The notes beneath the pieces were generated by a model. That model was not told where the DNA came from. It did no database searches and saw only the letters and a program-made list of their open reading frames with translations. A stretch of DNA of 64,000 nucleotides from JADGRB01 sp036267635 (GTDB taxonomy: Bacteria > Myxococcota_A > Polyangia > Fen-1088), in contig DATAVR010000006.1 in NCBI GenBank assembly GCA_036267635.1, forward strand, positions 131,117-195,116, given 5' to 3'. Every line of letters starts with the position of its first letter. The first letter of the stretch is position 1. A program made the position numbers and the translations under genes. Positions 42,712-50,064 of this stretch are shown here, in pieces.

Positions 42712-43244
42712 CCGAGCAGGACGGTCACGCCGTCGAAGCGCTCGAGGCCGAAGGCGAAGTTGGCGCGGGCGAGGAGGTGCAGAGACGGATCGAAGGGCGC
42801 GTCGGGCTCGAAGCCGTGAATCAGCTTGACGCCGATCTCGGGCGACCAGTCCCACCCCGCGTGGCCGAAGGCGGCGGTCAACCCGGCTATCAGGCGGGAG
42901 CGGCTGTAGCGGTAGCCGAAGCGGCCGAGGAAGTGCCCGTCGTTGCCTTGGGGGAGATAGTCGAAACCGCCGATGAAATGGTGGTTGCTTCCGGAGAGCT
43001 CCCCTTTGCGCATCGGGGGCAGTGGGATCTGCCACGACCAGCCGAGCACGAGCTTGGTCTCGTCGGCTTGGTCGTGCGCCGGGATCAACGCTCCCAGATC
43101 GGACGGGCCGAAGATCCCGAGCACGAAGAGGACGACGCCCAGCGCCTCGAGCTCCGGAGAGTCGAAGGTGAGATGGCCGGAGGCGCGCGCCGGTCGCGCC
43201 GAGACGCAGAGGAGGATCGCCGCGAGGAGGCCGACCCGCCTCAT
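42696..43244 (-). CDS. Small outer-membrane-type protein, paralogue 3
   Basis: The 182-residue protein is the first of the three tandem sisters. It has a signal peptide (LLAAILLCVSARPARASGH), then LVLGWSWQIPLPP, HHFIGGFDYLPQG, LGRFGYRYSRSR and WDWSPEIGVKLI, ending LLGWSFL. ATG 43244 overlaps the stop of the upstream Dph6-like gene as ATGA. Function unknown; it is predicted to be an outer-membrane protein. Confidence 0.78.
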   Translation of the reverse strand: MRRVGLLAAILLCVSARPARASGHLTFDSPELEALGVVLFVLGIFGPSDLGALIPAHDQADETKLVLGWSWQIPLPPMRKGELSGSNHHFIGGFDYLPQGNDGHFLGRFGYRYSRSRLIAGLTAAFGHAGWDWSPEIGVKLIHGFEPDAPFDPSLHLLARANFAFGLERFDGVTVLLGWSFL

Positions 43245-43909
43245 GGGAGTAGATCCGCGAAGACGAAGCCGTCGCGCGTGACCACCTCGCCGCTGCGGAT
43301 CGGAATGGGGCGCCGGAACATCGGGCCGTCGTAGGCGAAGGTGTGGAATTCGCCGCGCTCGCCGCAGGGATCGACCGACGCGGGCAGCTCGGCGAGCAGC
43401 GCGGCGTCGAATTCGCGTCCGGCGAAGCGGGCGTCGAGGCTCTTCGGATCGACGCAGGTGAGGCGCGCGCGCAGCCCGGCCTCCAGCATCCGCCGCGCCA
43501 GCGGGCCGGTCGGCGTCCCCCAGATTGGAAACAGCGGCGTCATGCCGGTCGGCGCCAGGCGCTCCTCGCGGTAGCGCCGGATGTCTTCCAGGAAGAGATC
43601 GCCGAACGCCACGTGGGTGATGCCGTCGGCGCGCGCCCGCGCCATCGCTGCGTCCATCGCCGCCTCGTACTCGGCGTTGCTGCAGGGCCAGGGGATCGGC
43701 ACCGGCCGGAGCGGCAGATCGGCGGCGTCGGCCTGCGCCCGCAAGAGCTCGGTCCGCACCGCGTGCATCGCCACCCGGTCGAACGCCTCGTTGATCGTGG
43801 TGAGCAGCCCGACGACTTCGACCTGGCCCTCTGCGCGCAACTCCTGCAGCGACCAGGCGCTGTCCTTGCCGCTGCTCCAGGCGAGGAGCGCCTTCGGTTT
43901 CGCGGTCAC
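43241..43909 (-). CDS. Dph6-related PP-loop ATP pyrophosphatase
   Basis: The 222-residue protein has the PP-loop nucleotide motif WSSGKDSAWSL near residue 12 and the Dph6-like segments AFGDLFLEDIRRYREE and MTPLFPIWGTPT. Family members activate a carboxyl or carbonyl group with ATP to add an amine; in eukaryotes one makes diphthamide. Bacterial members have no settled role. It heads a five-gene coupled operon with three outer-membrane paralogues and a cobalamin-type binding protein. Start ATG 43909. Confidence 0.88.
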   Translation of the reverse strand: MTAKPKALLAWSSGKDSAWSLQELRAEGQVEVVGLLTTINEAFDRVAMHAVRTELLRAQADAADLPLRPVPIPWPCSNAEYEAAMDAAMARARADGITHVAFGDLFLEDIRRYREERLAPTGMTPLFPIWGTPTGPLARRMLEAGLRARLTCVDPKSLDARFAGREFDAALLAELPASVDPCGERGEFHTFAYDGPMFRRPIPIRSGEVVTRDGFVFADLLP

Positions 43910-43975
43910 CGGCGCATCCTAAACCATGCGGCGCCCTGCCTGGCCGTTCCAGACCGCGGCGCTATATTCGTGGCG

Positions 43976-44365
43976 GTGTCCGACGCGGCCCCCGCCTGCA
44001 AGGCCAACATCTCGCCCGCCGGGCGCCGCAAGCGAATGCGCTTCGGCAACCAATGGCTGATCATCTCGGTCGTGCTTCTGGTGGCTTTGGTCGTGCTGCG
44101 CGTCCGCTGGTACTGGGGGCTGGTGATGTTCGTTCCGGCAGCGCTGTCGGCGGTCGGCTTCCTGCAGGCGCGCCGCAACACCTGCGTGATGCGCGCGAAG
44201 GAGGGGACCTTCGAGCACGACGACTTCTCGACGATCGAGGCGCCCGCCGACGAGGTGGCGCAGAGCCGCCGGGTCGCCACCCAGATCAACCGCGACGTCA
44301 TTCTGATCGGGGTGGCCGGCGCCGCCATCGGCGTCGTCGTCGCCAGGCTCTTCCACCCGCTGTAG
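43976..44365 (+). CDS. Small inner-membrane protein, unknown
   Basis: The GTG at 43976 gives 129 residues; an ATG at 44036 is the alternative, but the upstream part (CKANISPAGRRKRMRFG) looks genuine. There are two adjacent membrane helices (LIISVVLLVALVVL and WGLVMFVPAALSAVGFLQA), a soluble loop with a Cys, and a C-terminal helix (VILIGVAGAAIGVVVARLF). A TATATT lies 12 bases before the start. It is divergent from the Dph6-like gene. No function is recognised. Confidence 0.75.
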   Translation: MSDAAPACKANISPAGRRKRMRFGNQWLIISVVLLVALVVLRVRWYWGLVMFVPAALSAVGFLQARRNTCVMRAKEGTFEHDDFSTIEAPADEVAQSRRVATQINRDVILIGVAGAAIGVVVARLFHPL

Positions 44366-44382
44366 TCGCGTGGGAGAGGTTG

Positions 44383-45858
44383 TCAAAACTCCAGGTGGCC
44401 GCGCAGCGACAGCACCCAGACGGGGCCGCGCGCGCTGTTGTAGCCGGGGTTGGCCACGAGCTGCACGTCCTCGGCGGCGAAGGCGCCGCGCCAGATGTGG
44501 AAGTTGTAGTACTGCTCGACGATCGTCTCGCGCGCGTAGCTGAGGTAGCTCTCGCCGGGGACCGCGGGGCAGGTCGGCGGCGGCGCCAGGCCGTTGCACC
44601 CCGGACCATCGCCGAGGAGAAAGCCCATCCCGCCGCGCCGCAGATATTCGGCGTGCACGCTGGAAACGCCGTTGCTGACGAACGCCAGGCCGGCGCGATC
44701 GTCGGGACGCCGCCAGCGGGTGCCGCGCACGTCGCCGCCGATCTCGAAGGTGTTGTCGACCTCGGTGTAGGCGAAGCTCTCGTTCTTGCCGTCGTTCCAG
44801 CCGATGCGTCCGAACGCCCGGAACAGCGGCCCCAGCTCCTGATATTCGTTGATGCCGAACCCGGCCTTGGTGCGCCCGTTCTGGCGGGAGGCGGTGATGT
44901 CGGGGGTCAACCCGGTCGCCTCCGACGAGGCGATGGCGTCGGCGTAGCTCCCCATGGCCGCATGATTGAGATAGCCGAGGAGGCGCGTCGTCCCTGCCCA
45001 ATTGTCGCGGCGGCTGTACTTGATCTCCAGCTCCAGCTGCTCGCCGCGGTTCTCCGAGATGTTCCAGTCGAGGTTCTCGCCGTTCGCCACCGTCGGCATG
45101 AGCATGAAGCCGTAGCGCGCCTCGACGAACGGGCCCTGGTATTCGATGACGACGCCGTAGGTGTACCCGCGCGTGTCGGCGGCGTAGTCGTAGGCGCCGT
45201 TGTTGTCGACCGTCCAGTTCATGAACTGCATGTGGCTGTCGGAGCCGGCGGGGTTGATGTCGAACAGATCGGCGGTCGACATCTTGCCGACCCGGATCTC
45301 CAATCGGTGGCGCGGAACGTAAGCGAATGAGGAGATCGGCCCTCGGTCGGTGTTGACCTCCCAGACGTCGGAGAGCGAGATGAGCTGGTGGATCTGAAAG
45401 CGCGCCACGTAGGGATCGTGCGGCAGCGACGGGTTGCGGACGACGTCCAGGTTGGTGAACCCGGCGATGCCGAGCGCGTTCGAGAGCCCGCCGCCGACCG
45501 CCATCTCACCGTCGAGGATGATCTCGGTCGTCTCGGTCGCCCGGTGGCCGGTGAAGACCGTCAGGAGCCCCGAGATCGCCGCCCCGCCGTCGCCGTTGGG
45601 GCCGAAGCTGTTGGTCCCCGAGTAGGGGGAGTGAAACGCCGGATTGAACTGGGCGATGCTGTTGGCCTCGATGCCGAACCAGTAGTCGAGATCGGGATCG
45701 TGATCGAGGAAGGTGATGTCGCTGCCCGCCTTCGGCGCGGTCTCGGGTTCCTCCGGGTTCTTGGCCAACGCCGCGCCGACAGTCGACAGCATGACGATCG
45801 CGCCGTAGAGGATCGCGGCCGCGGCCGAGCTCAAACGGGTCCGGTACCTGGGGCTCAA
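44383..45858 (-). CDS. OprB-like carbohydrate porin
   Basis: The protein of about 491 residues has a signal peptide (AAAAILYGAIVMLSTVGAALA) and the strand pattern of OprB-type carbohydrate-selective porins, including TTEIILDGEMAVGGGLSNALG, RLEIRVGKMSTADLFDIN, a periplasm-side GYNSARGPVWVLSLRGHLEF ending in Phe, and many aromatic girdle residues. It would let sugars cross the outer membrane by diffusion. The start is TTG, overlapping the stop of the signal-peptidase-like gene as TTGA, so the two are coupled. Confidence 0.88.
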   Translation of the reverse strand: MSPRYRTRLSSAAAAILYGAIVMLSTVGAALAKNPEEPETAPKAGSDITFLDHDPDLDYWFGIEANSIAQFNPAFHSPYSGTNSFGPNGDGGAAISGLLTVFTGHRATETTEIILDGEMAVGGGLSNALGIAGFTNLDVVRNPSLPHDPYVARFQIHQLISLSDVWEVNTDRGPISSFAYVPRHRLEIRVGKMSTADLFDINPAGSDSHMQFMNWTVDNNGAYDYAADTRGYTYGVVIEYQGPFVEARYGFMLMPTVANGENLDWNISENRGEQLELEIKYSRRDNWAGTTRLLGYLNHAAMGSYADAIASSEATGLTPDITASRQNGRTKAGFGINEYQELGPLFRAFGRIGWNDGKNESFAYTEVDNTFEIGGDVRGTRWRRPDDRAGLAFVSNGVSSVHAEYLRRGGMGFLLGDGPGCNGLAPPPTCPAVPGESYLSYARETIVEQYYNFHIWRGAFAAEDVQLVANPGYNSARGPVWVLSLRGHLEF

Positions 45859-46343
45859 CCGACGACCTTGCGGGCCAGTGCGCGGTAGGCGCGGGCGAAG
45901 CTCCGGGTCAGCGCGCGATCTTCGAGCCGCAACGACAAGCTCAATCGGCGCGCCAGCGAGTAGAGCGCGCAGGCGCGGCGGCGGCGCTGGAAGCGCGCCC
46001 GCGCGGCCGGGTCGAGCGCGTCGAGCGTCGGCAGCGGGCGCGACGGCGTGAGCGGGAAGGCGATGGCGCGGCCGACCACCGCCTCGCGCGGGCAGGTGGC
46101 GAAGATCGATTTCCGCGCGTCCCCCTGGTGGATGACGTAACGGCGCGCGCCTTCCGAGAAGAGGTGCATCACCCGGTGGAGCAAGAGCTCGTGCCCGTCG
46201 TCGGCCAGCACGAGGACGATGTCGCCCGGGTGCAGATCGCCGGTGGCGGGCTCGACCTTCACCTTGTCGCCCAGCCCGATCGAAGGGGCCATGCTTTCGG
46301 CCACCACCTCAATCACGACCGGCAGGCCGTGGGCAAGCACCAT
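45855..46343 (-). CDS. SipW/ER-type signal peptidase-like protein
   Basis: The 162-residue product (ATG 46343; the frame is open to a TTG at 46460) has the S24/S26 Ser site ESMAPSIGLGDKV, then GDIVLVLADDGHELLLHRV and YVIHQGDARKS. In bacterial signal peptidase I the second catalytic residue is Lys; here the matching spot is His in LLHRV and the Asp in QGD follows, as in the SipW or ER type (Ser-His-Asp). No clear membrane anchor is seen. It overlaps and precedes the OprB-like porin. What it cleaves is unknown. Confidence 0.72.
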   Translation of the reverse strand: MVLAHGLPVVIEVVAESMAPSIGLGDKVKVEPATGDLHPGDIVLVLADDGHELLLHRVMHLFSEGARRYVIHQGDARKSIFATCPREAVVGRAIAFPLTPSRPLPTLDALDPAARARFQRRRRACALYSLARRLSLSLRLEDRALTRSFARAYRALARKVVG

Positions 46344-46501
46344 CCGGACCGCCTGGGGACGGAGGTTCACCGGCCGCAGTATATCGACGTTCGCCGGCCC
46401 GTCGAAGGGAGAAGGGTCGCGATCCGTCTCGCGAAATCGGTTACCGCGGGCAAGGGCCAAGGCAAGGGCAAGCGGCCGCCCGGTCCGCTATGCTCCCGAG
46501 C

Positions 46502-47677
46502 ATGGCCGTCAGCACCGCCGATTCAGACCTCGGCGTCGCGGTGTCGCGCACCTCCACGCGCGAGCGAGGCGCCGTCTGGCCGCTCTGGTGCGCCCTCGGA
46601 TCTTCGCTGGCGGCGGCGTTTGGCGTGCACTGGGACATCGCTTGGCACCGCTCGATCGGGCGGGACGCCTTCTGGACGCCGCCGCACGTGGCGATCTACT
46701 CGGCGGCCGTGCTGGCGGCGATCGCGGCGCTGGCGCAGATCGTCCCGGCGACGTTCGGACGGCGCGACGAGCATCCGGCCGCCGTGCGCGTGCTCGGGTT
46801 CCGGGGACCGCTCGGGGCGTTCATCTCCGCCTGGGGCGGGGTCACCATGCTCGTCTCGGCGCCGTTCGACGACTGGTGGCACAACGCCTACGGCCTCGAC
46901 GTGAAGATCCTGAGCCCGCCGCACATCGTGCTGGCGGTGGGCCTGCTGGCTCTTCACCTCGGCGCGCTGGTGATGCTGGCCGGGGCGATGAACCGCTCCG
47001 CGGGGAGACGACGCCGGACGCTGGAGACGCTGCTGCTGATTGTCGGCGGCAACATGGTCGTCGCGCTCATGACGCTGTTCATGGAGAAGACAGTCCGCCC
47101 GTTCATGCACCTCGGATCGTTCTATCTGATCGTGGGGCTCTGCGTACCGGTCTTGCTGGTAGCGGTGCAGGGGGCGACCGGCCGTCGCTGGGCGGCCACG
47201 ACGGTCACGCTCGCCTATTCGATCTTTCTTCTGGCGCTGCTCTGGACCTTCCCCTTGGTCCCCGCGCAACCGAAGCTCGGCCCGGTGCTGGTGCCGGTCA
47301 CCAACCTGATTCCGCCCGAGTTTCCTCTGCTGCTGCTGCCGGCCGCGCTGGCGCTCGACGCCTGGGTCTGGCGGCGCCGCAACCGGCCGGGGAGCGCGAC
47401 TGTCACCTACGGCGCCGTCCTGTTCACGGGCGTCTTCTTCGTCTGCCAGTGGCCGTTCGCCACGTTTCTGATGTCGACGCACGCCCGCAACTTCTTCTGG
47501 GGCGCTCGCTACTTCGATTTCTGGATGCCGCCCGTCGCTCTCTACCGGCGCTACCTGTTCCGATCCGAGGCGGGCGCGTCGACGGCGGGCTGGATGGCGG
47601 CGGCGGTCGTGGGGACCGGGTTGTCGATTGCGGCGGGACGCGCCGCCGGGCGCTGGTTGGCGCGCCTGCGGCGATGA
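46502..47677 (+). CDS. Polytopic membrane protein, unknown
   Basis: Read from ATG 46502 (an ATG at 46490 is possible), the 391-residue protein has about nine or ten membrane helices with conserved-looking charged or aromatic spots such as AFGVHWDIAWHRSIGRDAFWTPPHVAIY and FDDWWHNAYGLDVKILSPPHI. His and Trp residues at the helix ends suggest a metal, haem or cofactor site. It is coupled (ATGA) to the next gene, a FixH/YtkA-like protein, so it could belong to copper or respiratory-enzyme handling. That is inferred. Confidence 0.78.
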   Translation: MAVSTADSDLGVAVSRTSTRERGAVWPLWCALGSSLAAAFGVHWDIAWHRSIGRDAFWTPPHVAIYSAAVLAAIAALAQIVPATFGRRDEHPAAVRVLGFRGPLGAFISAWGGVTMLVSAPFDDWWHNAYGLDVKILSPPHIVLAVGLLALHLGALVMLAGAMNRSAGRRRRTLETLLLIVGGNMVVALMTLFMEKTVRPFMHLGSFYLIVGLCVPVLLVAVQGATGRRWAATTVTLAYSIFLLALLWTFPLVPAQPKLGPVLVPVTNLIPPEFPLLLLPAALALDAWVWRRRNRPGSATVTYGAVLFTGVFFVCQWPFATFLMSTHARNFFWGARYFDFWMPPVALYRRYLFRSEAGASTAGWMAAAVVGTGLSIAAGRAAGRWLARLRR

Positions 47678-49161
47678 GGCGCGCGCTGGCGCTCGCCGTC
47701 GGGCTGGTGGTCGCCGGCTCGGCGTCCGCGGCCGGGGCCCACGTGGGAAGCCCCGACGCCGTGGAGGACGGTCAGGCCGGGCCGTACCACCTGCTGGTCA
47801 CCATCCGTCCGCCCGAGGTGATCCCCGGGATCGCGCAGATCGAAGTCCGCGCGCTCGCCGGCGACGTCGCGCGCGTCACCGTGGTGCCGGTGCCGTTGCG
47901 CGGGCCAGGGGTGAACCTGCCGCCGGTCGCCGACGTCGCGCGCCCGCGCGCCGACGATCCGCGCCTCTTCGACAGCACGATTTGGCTCATGCGGACCGGC
48001 GCCTGGCAGATCCGGGTCACCGCCGAGGGGGCGCGCGGCTCCGGCGTGCTGGCGATCCCAATCCCAGCGCTGGCGCGCACCGTGCGGCCGATGCCGGGCT
48101 TTCTGGCGGGGGCGCTGGTGGCGCTGATGGGGCTGCTGGTGGCGGGCGCGATCGCCATCGTGGGGGCCGGCCTGCGCGAGTCGGATCTGGAGCTCGGCGC
48201 GACACCCGACGCTCGACGCCGGGCGCGCGGGCAGACGGCGATGGCGGTCACCGCCGCGATCTTGGCACTGGCCATCGTCGGTGGGCGGCGGTGGTGGAGC
48301 AGTGAGGCGGGCCTCTACCGCCGCCTCGTCTTCAAGCCGATGCAGGTCTCCGTCAGGCAGCCCTCACCCGACCTGCTGTCGCTCTCGCTGTCGGATCCGG
48401 GGTGGTTGCGCTGGCGGCAGATCGACGACCTGGTCCCCGACCACGGGCATCTCATGCACCTGTTCTTGGTGCGCGCGCCGAAGCTCGACGCCATCGCGCA
48501 CCTCCACCCGCGGCGCACGGGCGAGGCGACCTTCGCGCAGGCGACCCCGCCGCTGCCGGCCGGGTCGTACCGTCTGTTCGGCGATATCGTCCACCAGACC
48601 GGCCTCGACGAGACGGTGACCGCGGTGGTCGATCTGGCGGGCGCCCCGCAGGCGCCGGCGCCGTCCAACGAGCGCTTCGACGCCGACGATGCAATGGCCG
48701 TCCTCGACGCGCGCGCGGCGACGGTGGCGGCGCCGGTCTTCGTTCTTCCCGGGGGACGCGGCCAGCTCCGCTGGCTCGACGCGCGCACGCCGCACGCCGG
48801 CGAGACCGTCACGCTGGAGATGGAAGCCGAGACGCGCGACGGGAGCCCGGCCTCCGGCCTCGAGCCGTACATGGGGATGGCGGGGCACGCGATGATCGTC
48901 GCCAGCGACTTCTCGGTGTTCGCCCACGTTCACCCGACCGGCTCGGTGCCGATGGCGGCGATGGGCCTGATCGAAGGCGCGGCCGTCATCGACCACGCCC
49001 ATCACCAGGGGATGACCTTCGCGCCGCGCGTCCGCTTTCCCTGCGTCTTCCCGCGTGCCGGCGACTACCGGCTGTTCGTTCAGGTCAAGGAAAACGGGCG
49101 CATCGAGACGGCGGCCTGGGATCTGACCGTCGCGCCGCCGCTCAGCCGACGACCTCTTTGA
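47674..49161 (+). CDS. FixH/YtkA-like periplasmic membrane protein
   Basis: The 495-residue protein starts inside the stop of the preceding membrane protein (ATGA). It has a signal peptide, an N-terminal beta domain with YHLLVTIRPPEVIPGIAQIEV, one or two membrane helices near 150-175 and 190-210, and a C-terminal part holding several His/Met-rich sites (DHGHLMHLF, AIAHLHP, MGMAGHAMIV, FAHVHP, DHAHHQGM). The immunoglobulin-like domains resemble YtkA/FixH, and the His/Met clusters suggest copper binding. It ends 20 bases into the convergent gene. Confidence 0.82.
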   Translation: MRRALALAVGLVVAGSASAAGAHVGSPDAVEDGQAGPYHLLVTIRPPEVIPGIAQIEVRALAGDVARVTVVPVPLRGPGVNLPPVADVARPRADDPRLFDSTIWLMRTGAWQIRVTAEGARGSGVLAIPIPALARTVRPMPGFLAGALVALMGLLVAGAIAIVGAGLRESDLELGATPDARRRARGQTAMAVTAAILALAIVGGRRWWSSEAGLYRRLVFKPMQVSVRQPSPDLLSLSLSDPGWLRWRQIDDLVPDHGHLMHLFLVRAPKLDAIAHLHPRRTGEATFAQATPPLPAGSYRLFGDIVHQTGLDETVTAVVDLAGAPQAPAPSNERFDADDAMAVLDARAATVAAPVFVLPGGRGQLRWLDARTPHAGETVTLEMEAETRDGSPASGLEPYMGMAGHAMIVASDFSVFAHVHPTGSVPMAAMGLIEGAAVIDHAHHQGMTFAPRVRFPCVFPRAGDYRLFVQVKENGRIETAAWDLTVAPPLSRRPL

Positions 49162-49897
49162 GGTCGGCCTTGAGCGCGGCGAGGTTGAACCCCGACGGCG
49201 CCGGCTTCTTGCCGGCCCACAGCTCGGAGAGGCAAGCGTAGGCCTCGTCGCAGTAGGCGTCCCAGAACGACCAGGTCATCCTCTTCTTTTGCCCCCAGGT
49301 GATGATGGTGAGGCCGTGCGCATCGTAGGCCTCGACGACGACGGCGTGGCCGCCCCAGGAGCCGGGCGCGCCGGTGCCGGTCGGACCGCCGGGCGGAACC
49401 GACCAGACCTTCTGTTGCTGCGCCGACACCGGCAGCGCGAGGCCGATGTACGAGCCGCCGAACAGATCGACCGCCGCCTGGACGTGCAGGTGGTTCTTCG
49501 GCTCGAGCGCCACGAAGGCGTCGATCTTGTAACCGCCCACGCCGGTCTTGCGCCAGTAGCGGAGCACGTCGAGCTCGACGGCCCCACGGTCGGTGCTGGG
49601 ATCGTTCGGGTTGTAGCCGGTGACGGCTTCATAGGTCTTCAGGATCGCCTGGTCGGGGAGGGTGATCTGCGAGCCGACGTTCGACGACCAGGCCTGAATG
49701 ATGTGTCCGACGGCCGCGCAGGTGCAGTCGCCGAGCTTGTCGTTCAACATCATTCCCCAGTTGGAGGCCGCCTTTTCGGTCCAGTCTTGCGCCGGCGGGA
49801 CCGGCGGCAGCTCCAGATAGTTCGCCATCTGCAGCGTTCGTGGGTCGTGATGCGCCGGCTTCTTGCCGAGCTTGAAGCGTGAGTGGTCGACGGTCAT
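49142..49897 (-). CDS. Papain-like (C39-like) protein
   Basis: The 251-residue protein has GDCTCAAVGHIIQ, a likely catalytic Cys with nearby second Cys, and late in the chain GGHAVVVEAYDAHGLTIITWG, where the His would be the base. These fit a papain-type fold, as in bacterial C39-like or phage-associated peptidases. It has no signal peptide. ATG 49897 has AGGAGGG at a good distance. A substrate is not evident. Its stop lies within the end of the convergent FixH/YtkA-like gene. Confidence 0.78.
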   Translation of the reverse strand: MTVDHSRFKLGKKPAHHDPRTLQMANYLELPPVPPAQDWTEKAASNWGMMLNDKLGDCTCAAVGHIIQAWSSNVGSQITLPDQAILKTYEAVTGYNPNDPSTDRGAVELDVLRYWRKTGVGGYKIDAFVALEPKNHLHVQAAVDLFGGSYIGLALPVSAQQQKVWSVPPGGPTGTGAPGSWGGHAVVVEAYDAHGLTIITWGQKKRMTWSFWDAYCDEAYACLSELWAGKKPAPSGFNLAALKADLKEVVG

Positions 49898-49993
49898 GGC
49901 TGCCCTCCTGTTGTTGATCCCCGGCGGCTCCCCCTAACGCACGACCGGACGATGATTGTGCGCCGATTGAACGGCGCGGACCATCGGATCTTC

Positions 49994-50027
49994 CCTCGGC
50001 TCTTGCCTCGGCTCTTGCCTCGGCAAG
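49994..50027. repeat. 12-bp tandem repeat
   Basis: CCTCGGCTCTTG occurs at 49994-50005 and 50006-50017, with a truncated third copy (CCTCGGCAAG) from 50018. It is non-coding, in the 167-base gap between the papain-like gene's start and the HEAT-repeat gene's stop. Confidence 0.75.
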
Positions 50028-50035
50028 TTGCCGTC

Positions 50036-50052
50036 GCGGAAACGTTTTCGGC
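50036..50052. promoter_or_regulatory. LacI-type operator-like palindrome
   Basis: GCGGAAACGTTTTCGGC contains the perfect palindrome AAACGTTT (50040-50047) within a longer near-palindrome. A central CG flanked by AAA/TTT is typical of LacI-family operators. No LacI-type regulator gene is in the window, so the match is only suggestive. Confidence 0.35.
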
Positions 50053-50064
50053 GTTACAGAAAGG

